From Lonicera japonica (Eukaryota > Streptophyta > Magnoliopsida > Dipsacales > Caprifoliaceae): a stretch of DNA of 64,000 nt. The position numbers and the translations under genes are program-made. The stretch covers positions 33,840,969-33,904,968 of the forward strand of contig CM038468.1 in assembly GCA_021464415.1 (NCBI GenBank), written 5' to 3'. Every line of letters starts with the position of its first letter. The stretch's first letter is position 1. The notes beneath the pieces are model-generated. The model ran no database searches. It had not been told where the DNA came from and worked only from the letters and a program-made list of their open reading frames with translations. Shown piece by piece: positions 1 to 10,522 of this stretch.

Positions 1-196
1 AAAGTAAGTAGCAGTAGCAGTAGTACCTCTAGCACACAATGCTCCTCCTGATGTTGCTCAAACCAGGAGGAGTCAATTATGACAACTTTTCCCTTCCTCA
101 GAAAGTATTCCTCGTGCACTTTCAGGATTCAGATTTATTGCTGCTTTCTGGAACTTCTTTATTTTCTAAGTTGCCAGATTTTGGTACTTCTTGCTC
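1..196 (-). pseudogene. Decayed copy of the 45-residue-repeat exon, unit 1
   Basis: Read on the minus strand, a splice acceptor (TTCTTGCAG) is followed at 196 by an exon-like stretch opening with EQEVPKSGNLENKEVPESSN. This matches the second half of the intact exon at 59,431-59,709 (motif KSGNLEYKEVPKSSNKFES). One extra C in the GAATC run shifts the frame, so the ERYL...TDSS part that should follow is out of frame and ends in stops. The copy runs off the left edge of the window. The family is unrecognised. Calling it a pseudo-exon is inference from the frameshift. Confidence 0.6.
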
Positions 197-544
197 CTGC
201 AAGAATAAGAATAAGGAGACAATATATAAACGCATTTCCATGGCAAATGTATACATAAAATGATTCTTTAATGCAATCAAAAACAAATAAAATAGGCTAT
301 GTGGAACTATATGCATTTACAAGGGAAACATAAACATAAAAATTATCATCTTTTGGAGTGTATGCATCATAATATTGATAAAACTATATAAAGGCAAGCT
401 TGCTATAGTTGAAGGTAAGGCAACAGGTGTAAATTAATAGTAAGATGGCAAAGGATTTTCACCTCTTCTTGGTTAGGTAAGATAGGTCGATGGTGATTAA
501 GTGCAAAACTAATAGTTCAAAACTATGACATGACTTACTTATCC

Positions 545-870
545 TCAAGAACTTTGGATCATGCCTCGGGATCTATCGCAACCACATTCCAGCCTCAAAA
601 CCTCATTTTCCACGTCTTTATGTTTGGGATCATTAACTAAGTATATGAGGTCGTGAACCTCGGACCTCAATAACTTAAATTTATAAGGGATCCATCTGAG
701 GGCAGTAACGAAGGATTTGAAGTCAGCCAATTCTGCAGGACCTTCTGTTCTGCCTGATATGGACTCAGTGCTTCAGGGCCCACACCACTGTGTAGTTGCT
801 CAGCTACAAGCCTATAAGTTCCAAGCCCAGTAATGCCTCTGGCCCCGGACAACCTGGAGCAACTTCATAT
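545..870 (-). pseudogene. Coiled-coil exon-like segment of the same family
   Basis: The minus strand encodes a charged, heptad-like segment (LRSEVHDLIYLVNDPKHKDV and NEVLRLE). It resembles the LLDEVRNLKHQALDLSKEP segment at 59,850-59,905 and the EVxDLK segments at 1,220-2,330. The three minus frames each carry part of the reading, with stops between them, so it is probably a decayed coding exon. No domain beyond coiled coil is recognisable. It sits between two copies of the 45-residue-repeat exon, which suggests the same tandem family. Confidence 0.4.
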
Positions 871-1219
871 TTGGAATTATCCTTTTGTGATAATACATAT
901 TTTATTTCCAAGCTGGCATACGTTGGTGCGTGTTCCTGCTGCCATAAGAGAATTATAAGCACGTATATAAACAAAATAAAAACAAAATAAGCATACAATG
1001 TTTTGTGTACTTCATTACAGCTCAAGTTTGGTTCGGTTTGGCTGTTTTTGAAATTTATAATGTATTTTAATTTTTAAATAATAACACAAGTAGTGGATAG
1101 CCCTTTCTCATCAGCATCTTATATATAAAGAAGGTGGGACCGCGCCGGGGGGTGGGGGGAACGAGAGCTCTAACATGCAGGAGCAAATGTTGTGTCTGTT
1201 CTGGGATTTGAAAAAAAAT

Positions 1220-1520
1220 GTCATCTCAAGCCGTATTGGTGACTTGGTATTGGAATTACTATTTTCGGATCTGAGGTCAAGGGCTTGGGGTTTGAGGTCG
1301 AGGGAGACGGTCAACTCCATCAGACTGCATCAATTGATCAGAGGAAAATTCATCAATTAACTTTAAGGGGTCCCAAACAGTCCTCCTCTTGATACTGCTC
1401 AAATGAGGAGGAGGAGGAGGAGGATATTATGACATAATGTGCACTTTCATATTCAGATTCATTGTTGCTTTAAGGGAATTCTTTATTTTTCGAGTTGCCA
1501 AACTTTGGTGCTTCTTGCTC
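1220..1520 (-). pseudogene. Decayed coiled-coil repeat exon, unit 2
   Basis: Acceptor TTCTTGCAG is followed by GAGCAAGAAGCACC, then KxGNS-type residues, then a DEFSSDQLMQSDGVDRL stretch and LDLRSENSNSN. The same order (EQ..., DEIAxDQLM...EVD, LDLxS) is seen in the plus-strand exons at 59,431-59,925. An expansion of GGA/TCC triplets near 1,405-1,425 and frame breaks make it non-coding. It is one of at least three tandem copies between 1.2 and 2.45 kb. Confidence 0.55.
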
Positions 1521-1649
1521 CTGCAAGAATCAATGTATCCTTATTATTAGTTTCCCCAAATGTTTTTAGTTATTTATTTACAGATATATCTGGGTTTTGC
1601 TTTGGTAATTATAATGGCTGCTGAAACAAAAATTGAATTAAAAAAGTCA

Positions 1650-2055
1650 CCTCATAGCATTTTTGGTGATGGAGATATGGCATTACTGTTTTTGGATCTA
1701 AGGTCAAGGGTTTGGTGTTTGAGGTCGATGACTTCAGCTGGGAGACTGTTAATTTCCTCATAATGCTTCAATTGATCAGCGGCAATTTCATCAATTGACT
1801 TCTAGGGTCATAGAGAGTCAATTACGACAGCGTTTCCCTTTCTCGGATATTATTCTTGTGCGCTTTCAGATTCAAATTTATTGTTGTTTGGCAATTTCCT
1901 CAATTGACTTCTGGGATCCCAAAGAGTCAATTATGACAGCGTTTTCCTTCCTCAGATATCATTCTTCTGCACTTTTATATTCAAATTTATTGATGTTTTC
2001 TGGGACTTCTTTATTTTCTGAGTTGCCAGACTTCGGTTATTCTTGCTCCTGCTCC
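1650..2055 (-). pseudogene. Decayed coiled-coil repeat exon, unit 3
   Basis: This copy has the same order as units 2 and 4, and contains an internal duplication: the TCAATTGACTTCTGGGATCC-like and TCAGATAT-like blocks occur twice (about 1,797-1,870 and 1,905-1,980). The acceptor corresponding to GCAG is changed to GCGG at about 2,057. Segments DEIAADQLKHYEEIN and EVIDLKHQTLDLRSKNSNA are visible on the minus strand. Several stops and frame changes indicate decay. Confidence 0.55.
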
Positions 2056-2194
2056 CGCAATATATAATCAATGCATCTTTACTATAAGCTTCCTCATGTT
2101 TTTAGTTATTTATTTATAGATTTATTTGGGTTTTGTTTGTTGTAACTATAATGGCTGGTGAAATGCAAATTGATTTAAAAAAGATGTCACCTCA

Positions 2195-2443
2195 TGGGTA
2201 ATGGTAAGCTGGATTTGGCATTACTGCCTTCAGATCCGAGGTCAAGTGTTTCGTTTTTGAGGTCGCTAACTTCAGCTTGGCGACAGTCAACTTCCTTAAT
2301 ATTGCATCAATTTATCAGCTGCAATATCATCAATTGACTTCAAGGGTCCCATGCAATCCTCCTCTTGATGTTACCCAAACTAGGAGGAGTCAATTATGAT
2401 AGTTTTTCCCTTCCTCAGATAGTGTTCTTGGTGCTTCTTGCTC
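2195..2443 (-). pseudogene. Decayed coiled-coil repeat exon, unit 4
   Basis: Acceptor CTTGTAG precedes GAGCAAGAAGCACC at 2,443. About 100 bp of the ERYL-type part is deleted relative to the other copies. The DDIAADKLMQY and EVSDLKNETLDLGSEGSNA segments are separated by a one-base frameshift. This is the innermost (most 5' on the minus strand) recognisable copy, lying between the decayed array and the candidate gene start near 5,991. Confidence 0.5.
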
Positions 2444-2792
2444 CTACAAGAATCAATAAATCCTTATTATTAGCTTCATTTCTTTTGAACACATCAGCCA
2501 TGGTCCGGGCATCCAGATAATGCGCCTTGCACCAACCATTATGATTACAACAGATGAAAAGCCAGAGAGATCTATAAACAAATAACTAAAAAACTACAAG
2601 TAGTAGTAGTACCTCTGGCATATCATCATCATCTCTGAGTACTTCCAAGTGAAGGATGCTGCCAAATCAAAACACATTTGAAAAAATGGAAAAAAAAAGA
2701 AAAAAAAAACACAATGAACTTTATCCATTCTTGAACTTCTTTAAGGATGGACTTAATAGGTAGCTTAATAAGTTTAGTTGTTCTATAAAGTA

Positions 2793-4464
2793 TGTAGGTC
2801 GGAAAATACCCTAGAGGGGGGGTGAATAGGGTTTTAAAAACTTAATGCGGAATTAAAAATCTTTTCGAAAATGTTTAAGTAAAATAATTTACTAAACAAA
2901 TTTGTCAAGGAATGTAAACAAGTAAACAATCAAGTATAAGAGCAAATAAATAAGTAATCTCAAACAATTTAAACAATCAATAATAAAGAGATTGAGTAAG
3001 AAAGATTGAACCAATTTGAAGTCGAAGATTTTTTGTCCACACGGTTCGGCTTGTTCCCCCTACTCCGCGCTCGGTTAGTTCCCCGAGAATTTCCACTATA
3101 ACCGATCTCCTTCCGGGTGAAGATCAAACCTCTACAAGTGTTGTCTCACACACTCTACAAGTATTGCTACACCACAATACTCTCACAAGATACCCTCTTG
3201 CTAACCTTGTGAAATTTACCTTTCACAATTTCTAAACAAGAATTTACCTTCTTGTTTTTCCTATGAGATTTACCTCTCACAATTGAATACAAAATTGTTT
3301 GGTGATTCACACCAATTTACAATAACTCTCTTAAGTGTGTAAAGAATACAATTTGAAGCTCACACTAGAGATATCAAAATTGATCAAAATATATAGCTCA
3401 AAAATGAAGCATATGATCAATAAAATGAATTGAATACTTGAATAACTTTGTATATATGTAAAATAAGTTTGTAGAATGATTCAAGTGTATTAAAACATGT
3501 CTAAGACATCATATTTATAGCTTACAAAATCATATGGCCGTTGGGGATGATTAAGAGAGGTTTTGGCTCCAAGGTATACATTTTCAAACTTTCCAACAGC
3601 TAGTTTTGACAAAAAATTCAAAATTGTTTTGTTAATTTCTCCCAATTGGACCGTTGGATCATGCTCAAATTTTAGTCAAAATTGCCAGGAGATGTTGTCT
3701 AACTACTGTAAAAATTTCAAAATGATCGGAGTTCTGGAAGTCCTCCAAATTACCGTTAGATCAAAACTGGGCAAAAATTGAGCGAATTTCAAATGTAAAA
3801 ATAAAAATATTTTTGCAATTTAATAATTTAGTTCCAAATAAAATTCTAATGATTTTTGAACCTCAAATATATGTTTATAAGATACCCATTTTTATTATAG
3901 CTTAAAAATGATCATTTAAAATTAATATGAATTTATTTTGAAATTCGGTTTTGTAAAATGATGTTTTTCAAATAAATTCAATTCAAGCTAGTTTGAATCA
4001 ATCTTTAAAAGATGCATGAATATGTTTGAGCTATAGGGATTTGATCATAAAGTATCTTTACATAAAATCTAAGCACTCACTCAATTACCGAATAGGTGAG
4101 TCTTCGAATGCTTCGATTTGTTTCTTCAAATTGATTCTTCACTTGAAGCTTCGGCATATGGTTCTTGATCTTTGTGTTCCATGGATTTGCATTGCTAGCT
4201 TGTGAGTGATGAGAATGATCTTCTTGTCTTGTCCAACGCTTGTAAAAGAATGATCTTGATTCGGATAGATCGATTTTAGTCGAGTGCTTCGTTGACTTGA
4301 TCGGATATTGATTGAATGATCCTTGTCAAGCTTCCTTTGAGCAATCATGCTATTCTTGATTTTCCAAATAAGAAATCTATAATCTTATATCAAGAACATG
4401 TTAAATTACACATGATTGATTTATTGTTATTATCAAAATAAGATTAAGACCTTCAAGGTCAACA
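2793..4464 (-). mobile_element. Solo LTR, SIRE/Maximus-like Ty1/copia
   Basis: A 1,672-bp segment starts TGTAGGTCGG and ends GGTCAACA, flanked on both sides by the 5-bp direct repeat AAGTA (2,788-2,792 and 4,465-4,469). These are the hallmarks of an LTR insertion that lost its interior by LTR-LTR recombination. On the minus strand it begins TGTTGACCTTGAAGGTC and ends with the complement of CCCTAGAGGGGGGGTGAATA, a combination I associate with SIRE-type copia LTRs. The boundaries are seen directly. The family name rests on recall. Confidence 0.8.
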
Positions 4465-4659
4465 AAGTATACAATTTGCAGTTGGGAAACAAAAATGTGG
4501 AAAAATGGGAAGGGAAAGCCATTTCGTCAACGTGGTTTTTTGTAAATATGAAAAAACAATCAAGAACCCTAAATCAAGAAAAAGGTAAATAAATATGAAA
4601 AATCCATTTCGTCATCGCGGGCTTTTATAGAAGGGAAAACCATTAATTTCGTTCAAATG

Positions 4660-4878
4660 TGTTAGTAACCATCTCTCCCAAAAGCTTAAGTTATTAGGAG
4701 AAGGAACCGTGAAGAGCAAACAAATTTTGAATTTCAAATTAATAAATGGGGAATGGAGGTGCCAAGGCTTAAATCATGGACCTCCCAAAAAACTAACCTC
4801 TAATACCATATTCGTAACCATCTCTCCCAAAAGTTTAAGCTCTTAGGAAAAGGAATCGTAATGAATATTATACTTAAC
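4660..4878 (-). mobile_element. Degenerate TRIM (miniature LTR retrotransposon)
   Basis: Two direct repeats sharing GTAACCATCTCTCCCAAAAG (4,666 and 4,815) enclose about 90 bp. Just inside the right repeat the minus strand reads TGGTATTAGAGG (4,797-4,808), one mismatch within TGGTATCAGAG of the methionine-initiator tRNA primer site. The repeats resemble the LTRs of the better preserved TRIM at 20,321-20,654. No coding capacity. Confidence 0.6.
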
Positions 4879-4889
4879 AAAATGAAAGA

Positions 4890-5985
4890 GGGCCATTGCT
4901 TAGGACTAAGCCGTGGTTCCAAAATCTAATCAGGCTAATACATATGAAAACTAATAAGTGCATGTGAAAATGAATGGAGAAAATGAATCCACAAAAACAA
5001 ATGAAAGAGGGTCTAAACAGAAAATTTTACCTAGAAGGAATTTATCAGTCCTACATAATATCAGACTGATGTAGGATGGAAGACTCTTCAACATTATTTC
5101 TTGAATCCAAAAGATAACAACTAGTACGCAACGTTTGAACATGTATCCTTTCCAAAGATGTTATATCTTATTCAAAAGGGTAAATTACATAACAATGATT
5201 TCCAAATCAACCAAAGTGAAATCAGCAACCAACAAAACCAGATCTCATTTCATTCATTCTTCCTTTTCTAGTCAAATATATAAGGCCGAAAATATGAACT
5301 CCATTGATAAACACAATCAAGAACCCTAAATTAAAAAGAAAAAAATAAAGGTAAATAAAATCCCAACTGGATGGGAAAGTAGATACAGAAACAAATTTAT
5401 AACTCTTTATTAACCCAATTCTTCAATAGCAAAATCAAAGACAAATAATCCCTAATGAGTACAAAGATTAAGAAAAGGGGTAAGAAATAACACATTAGTT
5501 AGATCAACCAAAAGAAAAAAACAGTAATTGCTTCCCAAAAATTTTTAAATCCATCACTGCAATTCAAAGTACTTAATTCAACAAGAACAAGAATAACATT
5601 AAATTACTGAACATTGTTCAAGAAATCAATAACTATTAAAGCGATAAAAGATACAAAATACAAAAAAAAAAATTTGAAAAAAATCCCACCAGAGAATCCA
5701 ACTAAAAATTGAGAGATTACTTACCCAAGAAAAAAAAATCAAAATGGAACTCTAAAAATTGAAACCCGTATCTATGCAATTCACAATGAAAATAAACAAA
5801 GAACAGTGATAATGATACTTAGCAAACATTGTTCATCAATGTACACCATAAACAAAAGCAGTACGAAAATCAGAAATAATAGCAAATCAATTGAACATAA
5901 TACAATATAAATAACTACTCCCATTAATTAACCCCAAAACCCAGTAGGAATACAAATAAATAAAAACAGAAGAAGTGAATTGCTT
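4890..5985. other. AT-rich stretch, probably intron of the minus-strand gene copy
   Basis: No convincing exon, domain or transposon end is visible. The stretch is A-rich on the plus strand. Its right end resembles the first intron of the plus-strand gene at 10,523: both read AATTCACTTCTTCT shortly after the start codon. Confidence 0.3.
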
Positions 5986-6060
5986 GCTTCCATTATTGTT
6001 ATTCTTCAAGAAGTAGAGAGAAGAAGAAGAATTGGAGGGAACTTGTAACTACCAATGACC
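5970..6060 (-). pseudogene. 5' end of minus-strand paralogue of the coiled-coil/RS gene
   Basis: The minus strand reads TTCTTCTTCTC...CTTCTTGAAGAATAACAATA then ATG at 5,993-5,991, followed by GAAGCAAGCAATTCACTTCT. The plus-strand gene start at 10,450-10,540 has the same layout: a TTC-rich leader, TTCTTCAAGAAGAGTAATA, ATG, then AATTCACTTCTTCT. Where the plus copy has the donor GTAAGT two codons after ATG, this copy has GCAAGC. The donor is either lost or has become a GC-type donor. Its likely downstream exons are the decayed units at 1-2,443. Confidence 0.5.
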
Positions 6061-6182
6061 GGTTGTTCACAGGTTTCACCGATAACATTTTTCTTTGTTT
6101 TGACCTAATTCTCATCTTCTTCCTCCTTCTTCTCCTCCTCTTTGTTACAACAAAATGAAGAAATCGGCTCTAGGGTTTTTCC

Positions 6183-6705
6183 CCTTTTATTTATTTATCA
6201 TGATCATTTATATCTCAATTTCTTTTCTTTTCTTCAAACTAAATTTATTTAATATTTTAAATAAATCCCTTTCACATGAAGTAAATATATTTTGATCCTA
6301 GTAGTTGGTAGGCCTCATAATTTGTTACACAACAAGAATTTTTTGTAAAACCCCAATGTATGTGGATTATAAATGAGTTGATTCGCTAGACTCGTTTATC
6401 AAATAAATCGGTTTCATTTTTAGAATTCTTGGAAGTCTACTTTCTATCTCTTTCATTCTTCTTGGGTTTTTGGCTTATTGGTTGGGTGATTGAAAGGGAG
6501 TAATGGAATGAGTTTCCTTTGAAAGAGGATAGATAAATCACAGGAAAGTTAAAAAAATTTAACAAGATAAGCTCAAAAGTTAGGTATCAATATAATTCAA
6601 ATATCTAAAATAAACGGCATTATCACATTAACTAATATATGTAATTAGCAAAATTCATTATGAATGATAGATTTGTCTAATTGATGGTTTATTATGGTAA
6701 AAATA

Positions 6706-6743
<38 letters not shown>

Positions 6744-7107
6744 ACATGTGGGTCAAAAGCAAAACATTTGGGTCAAAGACAAAAGAATGAGTTATTTCCT
6801 AATTTCTCAAACGAGTTAGGTTTAAGTAAAAACTCATTTACGAAAATGGGTTAAATCCCAATTATCTATTTATTTATCATGATCATATATATCTCAATTT
6901 CTTTTATTTTCTTCAAACTAAATTTATTTAATATTTTAAATTAATCATATCCCTCTCACATGAAGTAAATATATTTTGATCCTAGATAGAGTAATCGTTG
7001 GTAGGCCTCGTAATTTGTGACACAACAAGAATTTTTTGTAAAACCCCAATGTGTTTGGATTATAAATGAGTTGATTCGCTAGACTTGTTTATCAAATAAA
7101 TCGGATC
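6183..7107. repeat. Direct repeat pair of about 230 bp
   Basis: Positions 6,183-6,411 and 6,868-7,107 are near-identical: both run from TTTATTTATCATGATCAT through GAAGTAAATATATTTTGATC to TTGATTCGCTAGACT and CAAATAAATCGG. The 455 bp between them include a (TA)n run. The pair lies just upstream of the minus-strand gene start, so it may have duplicated part of its promoter region. Confidence 0.8.
6708..6739. repeat. (TA)n microsatellite
   Basis: About 16 uninterrupted TA dinucleotides, between the two members of the 230-bp direct repeat. Confidence 0.9.
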
Positions 7108-7109
7108 CA

Positions 7110-8835
7110 TATTAATATTCATAATTCAATTAAATCGTGAACTAGTTTTGGGTCAATTCGGTAATGGATATAGTCTTAATTGAATGCTTAACGGGTCACT
7201 AAATCTTATTAGTATACACCCGAATCGAACCATTTATTTTAAATTGGTTAAAACGAATTAGGTCATGTGATTTGTCAATTAAATTGATCGTATACGAATC
7301 TATATTTTATACCTACATATTAGACGAATCACGTATAGGTGAATGGAATTCACGTGATATAAATCTGAGCTTTTGCTAAGCCTCGTTGTTGGCGGCAAGA
7401 TGCATGGTACCCATGACCTTCTAAATTGTCGCTAATAATTAGTGCTACTTGAACTAAAGATTTTAGATCATTGATATCGTCATTGTAACAGAGAAGAGTT
7501 ACTATAATGTCAAACCATTGTGAACATTTATAAAAAATAGTCGATAAAAAATGGTAATAATAATTCATTTTAAGTTAATCGTGGAAAAAAAAAATTTAAA
7601 TCAGGAATTCCTTTTGCAAAAGGATTTTTATTATCAATAAAAACTTTCGTACTTTGTGCTGTATAAACTCCACTTGACTCCCAAACTTTATCTATAACCG
7701 AAAAATTGGCCTCCAAAGTTTATTTAAAACTCTCAAAAAAGTACTTTTTTGGTTGAGATTTTAAAATATATTTTTTAGATAAGTTTTTGAGAAGTGTGAA
7801 AGTAGGTTGAAATGTAAATTTAATTTGTGTTTTAGTTTTTTAACCAATTCAAAAAAACTCATGTAAAAAATTAAAAAAATAGCCACAATGGATCTTATTC
7901 TATAGATCTCAATGAATAGGTTTTAAATATATATATATCTTTTTATCTAATTCCGATTTTTGAATTTAAAGCAAAGTGAAATAAAATTTGGAAAGTATTA
8001 AGTAAAGTTGACTTTTTGGTAGAAATTTAAAAAACTTGATTTTAAAATCTCAACCAAACACCATTTAAACTCTATAGAATCATGTATTTTTAACTCAAGT
8101 CAATAGTTATATTTACAGAAAAAACAAATTATAAAAAAAATAGAGTTTTAAATATAACTCAAGTCCAATATAACAAATAGGTTAAAAATATTAAAAAACA
8201 AATTGCGATAAAAAAACGTGCCCAAAAAAATACACGCCGAATTAGTCCAATATCAAAAATTATACCGATCCAAAATTAAAATTTTAAATTCATAGGAGGC
8301 TTATCGCCGGACTGGTCCAAGTTATAAAAAAAATCTGTACCAGTCCGGTATATGATTGTTGCGCACCACTTTTGTTTTCCTTGCTCCACGTGTAAAGCAT
8401 TACATTAAGAATTTAAATGGGCTTGGCCCGTTAACGATGTGCAAAGCTTTATGAAAGGGCAGTGGGTTTTGATTAAAAACAAGGAATGTTTTAACATTTC
8501 AAAGCTACGTTTTTACTTTTTCTTTTTATTTAATAAAATCATTTATTTAGAAATATTTTTATCTTAATTTTTTTTTTACTTTTTTTTTGTCATATTAAAT
8601 TCGTTTGGACTCTAATTTAATTCAAATTTCAGAAGTAAGTTTATGAGACATATTAGACATAAAAAAAAATAAGTTTTCTCAATAAATTGTGTTGACGGAG
8701 CTATTTGAATTTTGATAAAACTCAATAAAAATATTTAAAAATAAATTTGACTTAAAAGAGTTCTAAATTTGAATTTTAAGCTCAACAATCACCTATATAT
8801 ATTTTTTATTATAATTTTTTTTTAGTCAAGTCCAA
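7110..8835. other. Intergenic AT-rich DNA
   Basis: No open reading frame of note, no splice-flanked exon and no transposon boundary was found. Short A/T homopolymers are frequent. A small inverted motif with CGGACTGGTCCA and ACCAGTCCGGTA occurs near 8,310-8,350. Confidence 0.5.
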
Positions 8836-8844
8836 CTAGGTTAA

Positions 8845-9032
8845 AATCCTGGCTCCACCACTAGTGTCCGGGCTACCTTTCGCTCATCTTGACTAATTCT
8901 CGCTCACGGTGAGTAGTTGACGTTAATCAAATATTATTTTGACAATGTCAAGAATCGACCTTGGGAGTTTCAAGTCGACCTTAGGATTGTCCCAGTGATA
9001 ACTTTATACCACTAGGCCAAAAGACTTAGATA
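8845..9032 (-). mobile_element. Candidate tRNA-derived SINE
   Basis: On the minus strand TGGCCTAGTGG (9,019-9,009) fits an RNA polymerase III A box. GGTCGATTC (8,960-8,952) fits a B box about 49 bp downstream, a tRNA-like spacing. It is followed by a non-tRNA body containing GTAGCCCGGACAC. No terminal duplication was identified, so the limits are approximate. Confidence 0.45.
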
Positions 9033-9221
9033 CTAGTTATTTCACATATATATATGTTAATATATAATACGACCAAAGTATAAAACAATAGATATACATC
9101 CTAACTAGACATGCCGTAACATATCCTAAACAAATAAAATACATAATCGATAAAGTAGGCTATATCCGAGACTTATATTGCAGACCAAAGTCAAATCAAA
9201 TGACTTGGTTATTGTCATGCC

Positions 9222-9895
9222 AGGGGTGTGCACGGTCTGGTTGATTGGATCGGACCGAAATGAGTGTTAAGACTGGAACAGACCAAACCGGTATGGTTTT
9301 GGCCATTCCATTCGGTCTAGGCTTGTTTTTGGCTTTCTTTTAATATGTCATGTGCTTATTTTTATGAGTAGGAGTTTTTTTTTTCCAATAAAAATAATAT
9401 TAAAAGAAAGAGCCCACTTAATCTTTGTTTTAACATATTATTAGATCAACAATTAAATCATATACACAAAGTAAGCCAGTTAAAAAAAGAAAGAAAGAAA
9501 GAAAGAAAAAAAGCAGAGAAACAGTTATAATTATAATGAACAAGATTTCTTTTGATTATTATTACGAGTAGAATTAATATTATAGAATTATATAATATAT
9601 ATTATAGAATTATATAATATAATATATATAAATATATATAATATAACATATATTTATATATGTTATATTATATATATTTAAATATATATATATATACATA
9701 TAATGTAATACTTGTTCGGTTTGGTCCGACTGAAGCCTTAAAAATGAAAAATCGAAGACCGGACCGAACTATTTCAGTCCTTCTAAATTTGGACTAGACC
9801 GGACCAAATTTAAATGGTCCACTCTAAATTGGTCCATTTTGCGCTCCGGTTCATTCGATTTGACGGTCCGGTTCTATTTCTTAATACCTTTAGTC
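9222..9895. mobile_element. Candidate non-autonomous element with CGGTCCGG-type repeats
   Basis: Both ends are rich in GGACCG/CGGTCC motifs (9,225-9,320 and 9,710-9,875) in opposing orientations, around an AT-rich core with long TA-rich palindromes (9,590-9,700). The left end begins GGGTGTGCACGGTCTGG, a common plant repeat type. A clean terminal inverted repeat or target duplication was not found. Confidence 0.35.
9480..9512. repeat. (GAAA)n microsatellite
   Basis: About four to five AAAGA/GAAA units within the CGGTCCGG-type repeat region. Confidence 0.6.
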
Positions 9896-10354
9896 ACATT
9901 AGTTTTAGTACTTGCGTAACTATATATTTAAAACAAAGTGAGCCTAACGCTCATTAGTGACAATGCCGGGATGTACTTATATTGAAAATAATCCTAAAAT
10001 AGTTTATCATTTATGCATCAACAATTTATACCGAAATTATTTTATGTAATGCAAGTAAATCAAGTCATGCTGAGTGTGACGTAGTGTACCATACCACTTA
10101 TCATAATATATATGTTGAATAATAATCACGTTCATCTATGTTAATACATGTGAGAAATCTGATGTCAATAGAACAATTCAAAATAATTATATAGAAGATA
10201 CAAAACAGTTCACCGATTTCTGCTAGATAAAAAAATATCTCCACACGAATATAGAAACAATAACATATGTATTTCACAAATGTACTGTCTTTTTAAATAA
10301 TTTGTGCTATCATTGTTTTGTCTAGATTTCGGGCTATATTGTACAACATCAATT

Positions 10355-10516
10355 CATCAGATATATATATATATACACGTTTTGTTTTTTGTATAAACAA
10401 GCTTTAATTAAAATTATTTTCTCTCCTCTCTCTTAATTTCTTTGGCGGGTAGGGTATTGTTTGAATTGAAGCTTTTCCTCTTCTTCTTCTTCAAGAATTC
10501 TTCAAGAAGAGTAATA
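10355..10516 (+). promoter_or_regulatory. Putative core promoter and 5' leader of the coiled-coil/RS gene
   Basis: A TATATATATATA stretch (10,362-10,374) lies about 145 bp before the ATG at 10,517. It is followed by a CT-rich leader (TCTCCTCTCTCTT, then CTTCTTCTTCTTC). Both are usual for plant leaders. The leader is conserved in the minus-strand copy at about 5,995-6,030. Assignment is by position and composition only. Confidence 0.4.
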
Positions 10517-10522
10517 ATGGCA
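10517..10522 (+). CDS. Exon 1 of the predicted coiled-coil/RS gene
   Basis: Only ATGGCA is coding before a strong donor, GTAAGT. The start is supported by the TTC-rich leader and by its conservation at the divergent copy near 5,993. Confidence 0.45.

Noticed and set aside
5928..5991. Short secreted-peptide frame beginning MEASNSLLLFLF on the minus strand
   Set aside because: The region corresponds to the first intron of the paralogous plus-strand gene. The hydrophobic run is likely chance translation of T-rich intron.
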